From Eubacterium sp. (GTDB lineage Bacteria; Bacillota; Clostridia; Lachnospirales; Lachnospiraceae): a stretch of 20,714 nt of DNA. The notes below the pieces were generated by a model. That model searched no databases. It had not been told where the DNA came from and saw only the letters and a program-made list of their open reading frames with translations. Numbering within the stretch: position 1 is the stretch's first letter; every line of letters begins with the position of its first letter. The position numbers were made by a program, and so were the translations under genes. The DNA is taken from assembly GCA_024681495.1 (NCBI GenBank), contig JAILAS010000043.1, forward strand, positions 1 to 20,714, read 5' to 3'. Of this stretch, positions 8,087 to 16,067 are shown piece by piece.

Positions 8087-8992
8087 ATGAATGTTTTAAA
8101 TATTATTGGAACCGTGGATACGTCCTCGGTAGAAGAGGCCACGGAACAGGCGGCCGAGCAGGTGAATCTCCTTAAGGATTACCTGGACGAGGCACTTCCG
8201 AAGGCCTTATCGTTTGGTATCAGCGTGGTGATTGCGCTGGTGGTATTTGCCATAGGCTCTAAGATTATCGGAGTTGTACGCTCGCGCACACGCAAGCACA
8301 TGGATAGGGCCGGAGTTGAGGCCGGCGTAATTTCGTTTACGGACTCCATTCTTAAGTTTGTACTATATTTTGTTCTTCTGGTTCTTATACTCGGCAATTT
8401 CGGGCTTACGGCTTCTGCCGTTGCTGCATTGTTGGCGTCGAGTGGACTTACGTTGGGACTGGCACTGCAGGGAAGCCTGCAGAACCTGGCGGGTGGATTC
8501 TTAATCCTCCTTCAGAAGCCGTTCGTCGTGGGTGATTACATATATGAAGACACCCATGGCAACGAGGGTTACGTCGAGAAGATAACGGTAATCTACACGA
8601 CCCTAAGGACGCTCGACAACAGGATGGTCATAATTCCCAACGGCGTTCTGGCGAACACATCGCTATGTAACTACACCATGGAGGGCACCAGATTCCTCAT
8701 GGTCAACGTGGGGATAGCTTATTCTGCTGATATTTCCCGCGCTAAGGAGCTTATGCTCGAGGCGGCACACGAGAGCCCTTATATCATCGAAGAGAAGGGC
8801 GCGGAGGCTTACGTAAACGACCTTTCGTCGAGCAGCGTGGATCTCACGGTGAGGTTTTGGGTCGATAGCGACGTATATCTCGCCGCGAAGCATGCAATAT
8901 TTGAAGGCATTAAGGATAAATTTGATAAAGAGGGCGTCGAAATACCATTCCCTCAGGTTACGGTTTCTTACCTAAAAAATGGTGAAAATTAG
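8087..8992 (+). CDS. mscS: Small-conductance mechanosensitive channel, MscS family
   Basis: 301-aa inner-membrane channel that opens under membrane tension to release solutes on osmotic downshock; the length is close to E. coli MscS (286 aa). The ATG at 8087 gives MNVLNIIGTVDT; an upstream in-frame GTG at 8057 lies inside a hairpin and has no ribosome binding site. Hydrophobic segments lie at about 35-55 and 85-105, followed by the Gly/Ala-rich pore helix (SGLTLGLALQGSLQNLAGG, about 125-143) and the beta domain beginning KPFVVGDYI. The soluble C-terminal vestibule ends VEIPFPQVTV, the typical family ending. The Shine-Dalgarno is weak and buried in the 8050-8075 hairpin. It is followed by an independent csp unit. 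Membership of the MscS family is secure; gating behaviour cannot be read from sequence. Confidence 0.93.
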   Translation: MNVLNIIGTVDTSSVEEATEQAAEQVNLLKDYLDEALPKALSFGISVVIALVVFAIGSKIIGVVRSRTRKHMDRAGVEAGVISFTDSILKFVLYFVLLVLILGNFGLTASAVAALLASSGLTLGLALQGSLQNLAGGFLILLQKPFVVGDYIYEDTHGNEGYVEKITVIYTTLRTLDNRMVIIPNGVLANTSLCNYTMEGTRFLMVNVGIAYSADISRAKELMLEAAHESPYIIEEKGAEAYVNDLSSSSVDLTVRFWVDSDVYLAAKHAIFEGIKDKFDKEGVEIPFPQVTVSYLKNGEN

Positions 8993-9013
8993 CGAATTTT
9001 ACCAAAAGTTGCG

Positions 9014-9042
9014 TTGACAAAGCTCTTTTTTTGTGCTAGATT
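9014..9042 (+). promoter_or_regulatory. Sigma-A type promoter of the cold-shock gene
   Basis: A perfect -35 TTGACA (9014-9019) is separated by 17 nt from TAGATT (9037-9042), which is preceded by TGC, an extended -10. Transcription should start near 9049, giving a leader of about 67 nt before the csp ATG. This is one of the best promoter matches in the window and implies that csp is transcribed independently of mscS. Confidence 0.8.
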
Positions 9043-9048
9043 GTTCTA

Positions 9049-9115
9049 GTGTGGGAAAGAGGATCCCATGCGTAGTTTGCATAGCGCGAAAGCGCACAGA
9101 TTTATGGAGGGAGAT
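9049..9115 (+). promoter_or_regulatory. Structured 5' leader of the cold-shock gene
   Basis: The predicted untranslated leader holds two adjacent small hairpins: ATGC/GCAT (9068-9071 with 9079-9082), and GCGC-GAAA-GCGC (9084-9095), a perfect stem with a GNRA tetraloop. A strong Shine-Dalgarno GGAGGG (9106-9111) follows unpaired, 4 nt before the ATG. Cold-shock mRNAs often carry structured leaders that affect stability or translation at low temperature, but I cannot show that this one is thermoresponsive. Confidence 0.4.
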
Positions 9116-9319
9116 ATGCAACAAGGAACTGTAAAATGGTTTAGTGCGAAGAAGGGGTATGGCTTCATATCTGACGCAGAGGGAAACGATGTATTCGTAC
9201 ATTTTTCCGCTCTGAAGATGGACGGCTTTAAGGAACTTAAAGACGGTGAGGCTGTAGAATTTGAGGTCGTTCAGGGTGAGAAAGGACCTCAGGCCGCAAA
9301 CGTTGTACGTTTGGGTTAG
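9116..9319 (+). CDS. cspA: Cold-shock domain protein
   Basis: 67-aa single cold-shock domain protein, a five-stranded OB-fold that binds single-stranded RNA/DNA and acts as an RNA chaperone. It starts MQQGTVKWFSAKKGYGFI, containing the RNP1-type motif KGYGFI, and continues with the RNP2-type VFVHFSAL. It ends GPQAANVVRL, the usual family ending. The ATG at 9116 is chosen because GGAGGG lies just upstream and the family begins at this point; an in-frame ATG at 9068 would add 16 unrelated residues encoded by the hairpin region. It has its own promoter and terminator, so it is monocistronic. Confidence 0.97.
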   Translation: MQQGTVKWFSAKKGYGFISDAEGNDVFVHFSALKMDGFKELKDGEAVEFEVVQGEKGPQAANVVRLG

Positions 9320-9345
9320 TACATCTTTAGACAGGTAAACCAATA

Positions 9346-9377
9346 GGGAGGACGCCGGCGGCGCCCTCCCTTTTATG
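9346..9377 (+). terminator. Intrinsic terminator after the cold-shock gene
   Basis: An 11-bp GC-rich stem (9346-9356 with 9360-9370, one A-C mismatch, 3-base loop GGC) is followed by TTTTATG. It starts 26 nt after the csp stop codon and separates csp from the M16 peptidase gene. Confidence 0.85.
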
Positions 9378-9378
9378 T

Positions 9379-9408
9379 TTGTAAAATACTATCCAGATAG
9401 TGTAATAT
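9379..9408 (+). promoter_or_regulatory. Possible promoter of the peptidase-era-recO run
   Basis: TTGTAA (9379-9384) with an 18-nt spacer to TAATAT (9403-9408), each matching consensus at 4 of 6 positions, lies in an AT-rich stretch directly after the csp terminator. Some promoter is expected here because the upstream unit is terminated; the exact boxes are uncertain. Confidence 0.4.
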
Positions 9409-9446
9409 ATATAAGTTAGAAATATAAAACCAAAGGAGATAAGCAT

Positions 9447-12368
9447 ATGAATATACCCGGAACCTACGAACTCGTGGAGGAGAGGCACCTTCCCGACATT
9501 AATGCCGATGGAATACTCCTGCGCCATAAGAAGTCCGGAGCCAGGGTCTTCCTGGTGTCCAATGACGATGACAATAAGGTTTTTTCCATCGCGTTCAGGA
9601 CGCCGCCCATTAATAGCACCGGGCTCACGCATATTCTGGAGCATTCGGTCCTTTGCGGTTCCAGGGAATTCCCGGTCAAGGATCCTTTTGTCGAGCTCGC
9701 GAAGGGGTCCATGAACACCTTCCTCAACGCCATGACATACCCGGATAAGACCGTCTACCCCATTGCCAGTACGAACGACAAGGATTTTAAGAACCTCATG
9801 CACGTGTACATGGACGCGGTTTTCTATCCCAACATTTACGATAAGGAAGAAATCTTCCGCCAGGAGGGCTGGCACTACGAGATGGAGTCAGCGGATTCGC
9901 CCGTCGTCATCAATGGAGTAGTCTACAATGAGATGAAGGGCGCATTCTCGGCCCCCGAGAGCGTGCTTGAGAGGGAGGTGCTTAACTCCCTGTATCCCGA
10001 CACACCTTATGGCTTCGAGTCAGGCGGAGACCCCGTAGAGATTCCGAAGCTCTCGTATGAGACGTTCCTGGACTTCCACAGGACCTACTATCATCCTGCG
10101 AACAGCTACATCTACCTCTATGGCGACATGGACTTTGAGGAGAGGCTCGCGTGGATGGACGAGCATTATCTCGGGGACTTCGACTCTATCGATCCCGGGA
10201 CCGGGATACCCATGCAAAAGCCCTTCGATAAGGTGGTTGAGGTAAATAAGAAGTATTCGGTCACGGAGAACGACAAGGTGGAGGACAATACCTACCTTTC
10301 GCTTAACTTCGCGCTTCCCGACGCCCTCGACAGGGAGCTGGTGATGGCGTTCTACATATTGGAGTATGCGCTTCTTTCTGCTCCCGGAGCGGTTCTTAAG
10401 CAGGCGCTTCTCGACTCCGGTATAGGAAAGGACGTGCTCAGTTCGTACGATTCGGGCGTGCGTCAGCCTTTGCTGTCCATAGTTGTCAAGAATTCCAACG
10501 TGTCCGATAAGGAAAAGTTCCTTTCCATCGTCGAGGACACGCTCAACAAGGTGGTCGAAGAGGGCATCGATAAGAGAATGCTCCAGGCGGCCATAAACAT
10601 CTCCGAGTTCAGATATCGCGAGTCTGATACCGGCAGATATCCGGTGGGGCTTATGAGAGGCCTCTCGGTACTCGAGAGCTGGCTCTACGATGACACGGAT
10701 CCCTTCTGTCACCTCATGGAGAGCGAGGTTTTCTCTATCATGAAGGAGAAGGTGAACACCGGATACTTCGAGGAGCTCGTGAAGAAGTATTTCATCGACA
10801 ATCCCCACAGGAGCGTCGTTATTATTGAGCCCGAGAGGGGGCTTACCGCCAGGGGGGAGGCTGAGCTTGCCGCCGAGCTCGAGAAGTATAAGGCTTCTTT
10901 GAGCAGTGAGGAGATAGAAGGCATAGTAGAGGCCACTCGTCACCTCAGGGAGTACCAGAGCGAGCCCTCCACACAGGAGGAGCTTGAGACCATTCCGCTG
11001 CTCTCACTTTCGGACATGAGAAGAGAGGCGGAGCCCATCATGAACAGGGTGGAGAAGTCGGGAGATACCGAGATCCTCTACCACGACTACGATTCGAAGG
11101 GCATTGCTTACCTGAACTTCGTATTCGACGCGGGCGGATTCTCGATGGAGGAGAAGGTATACCTTTCGCTTCTCCAGGAGATCCTTGGGGTGGTAGATAC
11201 GGAGAACTACTCCTACAAGGAGCTCTCCAGCGAGATCAACATCCACACCGGAGGAATCGGAACGGGCTTCTCAATCGGAGTCGCAGTCGACGATAACCGC
11301 AAAGTATATTCTAAGTTTAAGATTACGGCCAAATGCCTTGTTGAGAAACTTCCCAAGACCTTTGAGCTCGTCGAAGAGGTGATTTGCAGGTCTAGGCTCG
11401 ATGACAAGAAGAGAATTAAGGAGATCATAGACGAGCTTCGTTCAAGGCTCCAGATGGCAAACAGTTCCGCGGGACACAGCCTGGCTTCGCTCAGGGGTTC
11501 CGGATACTTCTCGCCCAGCGCTTACATGATAGACAGAACAAGTGGAATAGCTTATTATGACTTTATCAGCGACCTTGCCGATCATTTCGACGAGAAGTTC
11601 GAGGCGTTCAGGAACGAGGAGAAGAGGATTATAGCGAAGGCTTTTACATCATCCAATCTCATGGTCGACGTCACCTGCAAGGGTATAGATGAAGGGAAAC
11701 TTTCCGGACTCATAGAGAAGATGAAGGAATCCCTGCATAAAGGGGCCCCGAGTGAAGGGAAAGCGGCCAATGACGAATTCGTGCCCGAGAAGATGAACGA
11801 GGGATTCAAGACCGCATCCAAGGTAAATTACGTTGCGCGCTGCGGAAACTTCCGCGATCACGGCCTGGAATATACGGGAAGCCTCAGAGTATTAAAAGTA
11901 ATTTTAAATTATGGATATCTCTGGAATAACCTCCGCGTTATGGGCGGAGCCTACGGATGCATGAGCGGATTCGACAGGAGCGGAGATTCCTATTTCGTCT
12001 CCTACAGGGACCCGCACATCGCAGAGACCGAGGACGTATACGAGAAGATTCCCGAGTACTTAAGGAGCTTCGAGATAGAGGAGAGAGACCTGGTTAAGAA
12101 CATTATCGGCGTGTTCAGCACGCTCGATACTCCCTTAAGTCCCAACGGGAAGGGAGCCAGATCCAGGGGAGCATACTGGACCGGGCTTACCACCGAGATG
12201 ATCCAAAAGGGCAGGGACGAGGTCCTCAACACAACAGTCGACGACATCAGAGCTCTGGCTGACTACATGGAGGCGGTGCTCTCCGATGATTGCAGGTGCG
12301 TTATCGGCGCCGAGCAGGCGGTCGAGGAAAACAAGGACAGATACACCAACATTCGCACTCTTCAATAG
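9447..12368 (+). CDS. M16C zinc metallopeptidase, PreP/insulinase type
   Basis: 973-aa peptidase of the pitrilysin/insulinase superfamily, presequence-protease (PreP) subgroup, which degrades short unstructured peptides inside a closed two-halved chamber. The inverted zinc motif HILEH is at 62-66 (ligands H62 and H66, catalytic E65). The third ligand is E162 in YNEMKGA, 96 residues after H66, the same spacing as in PreP. The C-terminal half keeps the family segment with GGAYGCMSGF and SYRDPH (about 830-855), which helps shape the substrate site. No signal peptide or membrane segment, so it is predicted to be cytoplasmic. AAAGGAG precedes the ATG by about 9 nt. The era start follows 8 nt after the stop, so co-transcription with era and recO is likely. 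Likely role: clearing peptides left by other proteases, possibly signal peptides. Confidence 0.93.
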   Translation: MNIPGTYELVEERHLPDINADGILLRHKKSGARVFLVSNDDDNKVFSIAFRTPPINSTGLTHILEHSVLCGSREFPVKDPFVELAKGSMNTFLNAMTYPDKTVYPIASTNDKDFKNLMHVYMDAVFYPNIYDKEEIFRQEGWHYEMESADSPVVINGVVYNEMKGAFSAPESVLEREVLNSLYPDTPYGFESGGDPVEIPKLSYETFLDFHRTYYHPANSYIYLYGDMDFEERLAWMDEHYLGDFDSIDPGTGIPMQKPFDKVVEVNKKYSVTENDKVEDNTYLSLNFALPDALDRELVMAFYILEYALLSAPGAVLKQALLDSGIGKDVLSSYDSGVRQPLLSIVVKNSNVSDKEKFLSIVEDTLNKVVEEGIDKRMLQAAINISEFRYRESDTGRYPVGLMRGLSVLESWLYDDTDPFCHLMESEVFSIMKEKVNTGYFEELVKKYFIDNPHRSVVIIEPERGLTARGEAELAAELEKYKASLSSEEIEGIVEATRHLREYQSEPSTQEELETIPLLSLSDMRREAEPIMNRVEKSGDTEILYHDYDSKGIAYLNFVFDAGGFSMEEKVYLSLLQEILGVVDTENYSYKELSSEINIHTGGIGTGFSIGVAVDDNRKVYSKFKITAKCLVEKLPKTFELVEEVICRSRLDDKKRIKEIIDELRSRLQMANSSAGHSLASLRGSGYFSPSAYMIDRTSGIAYYDFISDLADHFDEKFEAFRNEEKRIIAKAFTSSNLMVDVTCKGIDEGKLSGLIEKMKESLHKGAPSEGKAANDEFVPEKMNEGFKTASKVNYVARCGNFRDHGLEYTGSLRVLKVILNYGYLWNNLRVMGGAYGCMSGFDRSGDSYFVSYRDPHIAETEDVYEKIPEYLRSFEIEERDLVKNIIGVFSTLDTPLSPNGKGARSRGAYWTGLTTEMIQKGRDEVLNTTVDDIRALADYMEAVLSDDCRCVIGAEQAVEENKDRYTNIRTLQ

Positions 12369-12376
12369 GTGATTAG

Positions 12377-13291
12377 ATGGAAGAATTGACAGACATGACC
12401 AAATCCGGTTTCGTAACTATTATAGGAAGGCCTAACGTGGGCAAGTCCACGCTGCTTAACCGCATTGTCGGGCAAAAGATAGCCATCACGTCGAAGAAGC
12501 CCCAGACTACGAGGATGCGCATCCGCGGCGTCTATACCGAGGAACGCGGCCAGATTGTGTTCGTGGACACGCCCGGACTCACCGGAGCCAAGAACAAGCT
12601 CGGCGAGTACATGGAGAAGGCGGCGTCTTCCGCTGTGCGCGACGTGGACGCGGTTATATACATCGTGGAACCCAGCCCCTTCATCGGAAAGGGAGACCGT
12701 GCCATCCTCGACCTGCTTCAGAAGGTGAAGGTACCGGTGATCCTGGTCATAAATAAGACGGACACCATCGAGAAGGAGGAGGTCCTCCCCGTTATCGCGG
12801 CTTTCGACAAGGAATATGATTTTAACCAGATTGTTCCCGTGAGCGCGTTGAAGGGGAGCTACACCGACGATATCATAGACGCGCTTTTCGACGTGCTCAG
12901 CCCCGGGCCCATGTACTACGATGAGGATACCGTTACCGACATGCCCGAGCGCGCTGTTGTGAGCGAGATGATAAGGGAGGGCGCGCTCCGCACCCTCGAA
13001 AAGGAGGTGCCGCACGGCATCGCGGTCGTGGTAGACACCATGAAGAAGCGTAAGAACTCGGCCATCATAGACATAGACGCCACAATCATCTGCGAGAGGG
13101 ATTCCCATAAGGGAATCATCATCGGTAAGGGCGGGGCCACGCTGAAGAAGATTGGCTCCATGGCGAGGCGCCAGATTGAGGAGATGGTCGGCATGAAGGT
13201 GAATCTCAAGATCTTCGTCAAAGTTAAGAAGGACTGGCGCGACTCGGACTACCTGGTGCGCAACTTTGGATACGATAAGAGAGAATTGTAG
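12377..13291 (+). CDS. era: GTPase Era
   Basis: 304-aa essential GTPase that binds the 3' end of 16S rRNA and assists 30S subunit assembly. The G domain shows G1 GRPNVGKST (17-25), the switch segment KKPQTTR, G3 DTPG, G4 NKTD and G5 VSAL. The C-terminal KH RNA-binding domain carries GKGGATLKKIG (about 253-263). Length is typical. The start at 12377 has AGGTGA overlapping the end of the upstream gene; an in-frame ATG six codons later (12395) is possible and would change little. It precedes recO by 35 nt, a very common Bacillota arrangement. Confidence 0.97.
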   Translation: MEELTDMTKSGFVTIIGRPNVGKSTLLNRIVGQKIAITSKKPQTTRMRIRGVYTEERGQIVFVDTPGLTGAKNKLGEYMEKAASSAVRDVDAVIYIVEPSPFIGKGDRAILDLLQKVKVPVILVINKTDTIEKEEVLPVIAAFDKEYDFNQIVPVSALKGSYTDDIIDALFDVLSPGPMYYDEDTVTDMPERAVVSEMIREGALRTLEKEVPHGIAVVVDTMKKRKNSAIIDIDATIICERDSHKGIIIGKGGATLKKIGSMARRQIEEMVGMKVNLKIFVKVKKDWRDSDYLVRNFGYDKREL

Positions 13292-13326
13292 AAGTTTAGA
13301 TAGCATTTAATTTGCAGGAGAAGCAG

Positions 13327-14073
13327 TTGACCAACGATCAGATAAGCGTGAAGGGAATAGTGGTATCCTCCGCTTCCGTGGGAGAATACGACAAGCGGAT
13401 GACCATACTTACCGATTCGCTCGGCAGGATATCCGCCTTCGCCCGCGGGGCCAAGCGCCCCAACAGCATACTGCGTTCTTCCACGGAGCCGTTTTCCTTC
13501 GGTGAGTTCATTCTCTACCGGGGGCGCAGTGCTTATAACGTCGGGAAGATCAACGTCACTGAACACTTCGAGCGGCTGCACGAGGACTTCGACTCGGTGC
13601 TGTATGGCTCGTACTTCCTGGAGATTGCCGACTACTTCGGCAGGGAGAACATGGAGGCTGTCGACCAGCTCACCCTAATATACTATTCGCTGAAGGCTCT
13701 GGGTGACGAGCGCTTCGACAACCGCCTGGTGCGCGCGGTCTACGAGCTTCGCACGCTCGGCATAAACGGCGAGGCGCCGGACGTTACCGCATGTCGCTCG
13801 TGCGGGCGCAGCGACAGGAAACTCATTCGCTTCTTCTCCGAGAGGAACGGACTTCTGTGCGTGGAGTGCGATCCCGGGAAGGGCGGGATAGTGCTTTCCG
13901 AAGGCTGCGTATACACCATGAACTATATTATTAATTCACCTTTAAATAAACTCTTCTCGTTTAAGGTAAGCGAAGACGTCCTGCTCGAGCTGTGCAGGGC
14001 GGTAACAGACTATTACAGACGATGGGTGGACAGACGCTTTAAGAGCCTCTCCATCCTGGAGAACGAAATATGA
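13327..14073 (+). CDS. recO: DNA repair protein RecO
   Basis: Recombination mediator that works with RecF and RecR to load RecA onto SSB-coated single-stranded DNA and to anneal strands. The N-terminal OB-fold begins ISVKGIVVSSASVGEYDKRM, followed by the helical domain. A zinc site is formed by C156-xx-C159 and C178-xx-C181. I place the start at the TTG at 13327 (248 aa), because AGGAG (13316-13320) lies 6 nt before it; another TTG at 13312 is in frame but would overlap that ribosome binding site. No ATG is available near the N-terminus. Its last 4 nt overlap the next gene (ATGA), giving translational coupling. Confidence 0.93.
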   Translation: MTNDQISVKGIVVSSASVGEYDKRMTILTDSLGRISAFARGAKRPNSILRSSTEPFSFGEFILYRGRSAYNVGKINVTEHFERLHEDFDSVLYGSYFLEIADYFGRENMEAVDQLTLIYYSLKALGDERFDNRLVRAVYELRTLGINGEAPDVTACRSCGRSDRKLIRFFSERNGLLCVECDPGKGGIVLSEGCVYTMNYIINSPLNKLFSFKVSEDVLLELCRAVTDYYRRWVDRRFKSLSILENEI

Positions 14074-15206
14074 CCTTTGTAATAAGACTCGGGAAGTTTC
14101 TCCTGGGAATTCTTTATAAAATCTATATTCTATTTCCATCGGATGGCAGCGTCCTGATTGTGTCCAGACAGTCAAATTCCCCCTCGGTAGACATCCGCCT
14201 TTTGGAGTCGGAGCTTAAGAGCGAGGCGCCCGACGTGCCCGTCAGGGTCATGTGCAGGTACTCGAAGAGCGCGGCCGGATTGGATCTTTCATATGCCTTC
14301 TACATGGCTTTCCCTCTGATGTGGAACATCGCGCGCGCCCGAGTGCTCGTCCTTGACGGATTCTGCATTCCCGCCAGCATCTTTAAGCACAGGAAATCGC
14401 TTAAGATCGTTCAGATGTGGCACGCCATGGGCAGCTTCAAGAAGTTCGGCAGGTGTGTAATAGGAGAGAAGGAGGGCTACAGCCGGACCCTGGCCGACCT
14501 TATGAACATGCACGGCAACTACGACGTCATCCTGACGAGCAGCCACGCGACGGCCCCGTACTTCGCCGAGGCGTTCGGCTACGACGAGAGTTCGATGAGG
14601 ATAATGCCCCTCCCCCGCACGGATTTCATCAGGATGGACAAATACCGCGACGACTGCGCGCGCCGCATAAGGGCGGCTTATCCCGACCTCTTCGACGGAA
14701 GGAAGATCATCCTTTACTGCCCGACGTTCAGGAAGAACGTGACGGAAGACGACCTGGACAACCTGAGCCTCATCGCGGGCTTCGCATCCGCCGTCGATAC
14801 GTCGAGGTACCACCTTGTAATTAGGCCGCACCCGATTGTCAGGCTGGACGACAATGTGGCCGGCGCCCGCGTCGTCTACGACTTCCAGAGCATCGAGCTT
14901 CTGAGCGTCGCCGACTTCTTCGTGACCGACTACTCGGCTTTCATATTGGAGGCCGCCCTGGCCGGAAAGCCCCTGTTTAGATACGTTCCCGACAGGGAAA
15001 GGTACATGAGCGCCCGGGGCTTCTTCGTGGATATCGACGAGGAGTGGCCCGGATTCGCATCGGCCGATGCCTCTGAGGTGTTTGCCGCGATTGACGGCGG
15101 GAGCTTCGATCCCGCCGAAGTCAGAGCCTTCGCGGATAAGTATGTCGAAGATTCCGGTCACTGCACGAAAGATATCGCCCAGTTACTTTTGGAACTGCGC
15201 GGCTGA
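14070..15206 (+). CDS. CDP-glycerol glycerophosphotransferase family protein
   Basis: 378-aa member of the TagB/TagF/TarB-like GT-B transferases, which move glycerol-phosphate (or a related polyol phosphate) from a CDP-linked donor to a teichoic-acid-type or capsule acceptor at the inner membrane face. Visible landmarks are H118 in WHAMGSFKKFG, CPTFRKN (217-223), H254 in RPHP and TDYSA (286-290); paired His and TDYS segments are typical of the family. The N-terminus is hydrophobic/amphipathic (RLGKFLLGILYKIYILF) and may hold it at the membrane. The ATG lies in an ATGA overlap with recO. No other teichoic acid or CDP-glycerol gene lies nearby, so donor and acceptor cannot be read from context; ribitol-phosphate transfer is an alternative. 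Confidence 0.87.
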   Translation: MTFVIRLGKFLLGILYKIYILFPSDGSVLIVSRQSNSPSVDIRLLESELKSEAPDVPVRVMCRYSKSAAGLDLSYAFYMAFPLMWNIARARVLVLDGFCIPASIFKHRKSLKIVQMWHAMGSFKKFGRCVIGEKEGYSRTLADLMNMHGNYDVILTSSHATAPYFAEAFGYDESSMRIMPLPRTDFIRMDKYRDDCARRIRAAYPDLFDGRKIILYCPTFRKNVTEDDLDNLSLIAGFASAVDTSRYHLVIRPHPIVRLDDNVAGARVVYDFQSIELLSVADFFVTDYSAFILEAALAGKPLFRYVPDRERYMSARGFFVDIDEEWPGFASADASEVFAAIDGGSFDPAEVRAFADKYVEDSGHCTKDIAQLLLELRG

Positions 15207-15229
15207 GTGCATCTAATCATAGAATAAAC

Positions 15230-15258
15230 TTTACACAAATTGCGAAAAATAGTATAAT
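15230..15258 (+). promoter_or_regulatory. Promoter of the lipoprotein-glyQS unit
   Basis: TTTACA (15230-15235, 5 of 6 to consensus), a 17-nt spacer and a perfect TATAAT (15253-15258). Transcription should start near 15265, so the leader is about 70 nt long. It probably drives the lipoprotein gene and glyQS, since no other promoter or terminator is evident before glyQS. Confidence 0.78.
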
Positions 15259-15262
15259 ACCT

Positions 15263-15291
15263 CGGCGAGTCTTGAGAATTCCGGCTCGCCG
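15263..15291 (+). promoter_or_regulatory. Hairpin at the 5' end of the lipoprotein transcript
   Basis: CGGCGAG (15263-15269) pairs perfectly with CTCGCCG (15285-15291) across a 15-nt loop containing GAATTC. It begins within a few bases of the predicted transcription start. A 5'-terminal stem of this kind can stabilise mRNA. No T-run follows directly (AATTATTAAGTTTT), so it is a weak terminator candidate for the upstream gene. Confidence 0.5.
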
Positions 15292-15336
15292 AATTATTAA
15301 GTTTTCTACCATTCATATATACGAAGGAGAACAGAG

Positions 15337-16047
15337 ATGAAAAAGATTACGAGTCTTGTGCTTTGCGTGGCTTTATCCGTTGGGATGCTCGCCGGCTGCG
15401 GCTGCGGCTCATCATACCAGAGCGACGTGAGCGCCATATCGGTAAGGGACGACGGATCCATTCTGGCCGTGTCCGTGGAGGAGCTCGATCAGAGCTATTA
15501 CGACGAGGAAGAGCTTAAAACATACATCGATGATGCGGTTTCCGAGTACACCTCGGCCAATGAGGACGTGACCGTGAAGGTTCAGAGCCTCAAGGTTTCC
15601 GACTCCGTTGCCACGCTGAACATGAAGTACGACAGCGCGCAGACCTACTCAGACTTTAACGGCGTAACGCTCTTCACCGGAACGGTGGCGGAGGCGCTGG
15701 CCGCGGGCTACGAGTTCGACTGCTCCTTCGCATCCATAAGCGACGGCGCTTCGTCCGACGCATCGGCCGCCTCGTACAGCGCATACCTTTCGTCGATCTC
15801 CGGCGACGCATCCTCGGATGCATCCGAGAGCGCGGACGCCACGGGCGATGTTTCGATGGGAGATGCAGATACAGCTGACGTGACGGACGCATTGGACGCC
15901 AATGTGGTCATCGTGTCTGAACAGGTTCGAGTGAATGTTCCCGGAACCATCACGTTCGTATCCGCCGACGGCGCCAGGGTCACTTCGACCGATACAGTCG
16001 ACGTTAACAACAGGACAGAAAGTTTAACTTACGTTATATATCAATAG
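15337..16047 (+). CDS. Secreted lipoprotein of unknown function
   Basis: 236-aa predicted lipoprotein. The signal peptide MKKITSLVLCVALSVGM ends in the lipobox LAGC, giving lipidated C21 and attachment to the outer face of the cytoplasmic membrane. After it come a globular part (about 30-130), a Ser/Ala/Asp-rich low-complexity linker (about 134-188) with repeated SSDAS-like units, and a short C-terminal beta-rich segment beginning VVIVSEQVRVNVPG. I do not recognise a named domain. GAAGGAG lies about 8 nt before the ATG. It has its own promoter and is followed by glyQS after 20 nt. The location between recO and glyQS may be characteristic of the clade, but the function is unknown. Confidence 0.85.
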   Translation: MKKITSLVLCVALSVGMLAGCGCGSSYQSDVSAISVRDDGSILAVSVEELDQSYYDEEELKTYIDDAVSEYTSANEDVTVKVQSLKVSDSVATLNMKYDSAQTYSDFNGVTLFTGTVAEALAAGYEFDCSFASISDGASSDASAASYSAYLSSISGDASSDASESADATGDVSMGDADTADVTDALDANVVIVSEQVRVNVPGTITFVSADGARVTSTDTVDVNNRTESLTYVIYQ

Positions 16048-16067
16048 TCAAGAGAGGTACTGTAAAA

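Noticed and set aside
8981..9003. AT-rich hairpin (GGTgAAAATT / AATTTTACC) spanning the mscS stop codon
   Set aside because: The stem is weak and no T-run follows on the + strand. A T-run follows it on the - strand, but no - strand gene ends here.
13312..13326. TTG at 13312 as the recO start
   Set aside because: The start at 13327 has AGGAG at ideal spacing, whereas 13312 has no ribosome binding site and would overlap the one for 13327.
16048..16067. Looked for a T-box leader before glyQS
   Set aside because: Only 20 nt separate the genes, and the leader at 15265-15336 lacks room for the specifier stem and the T-box antiterminator sequence.
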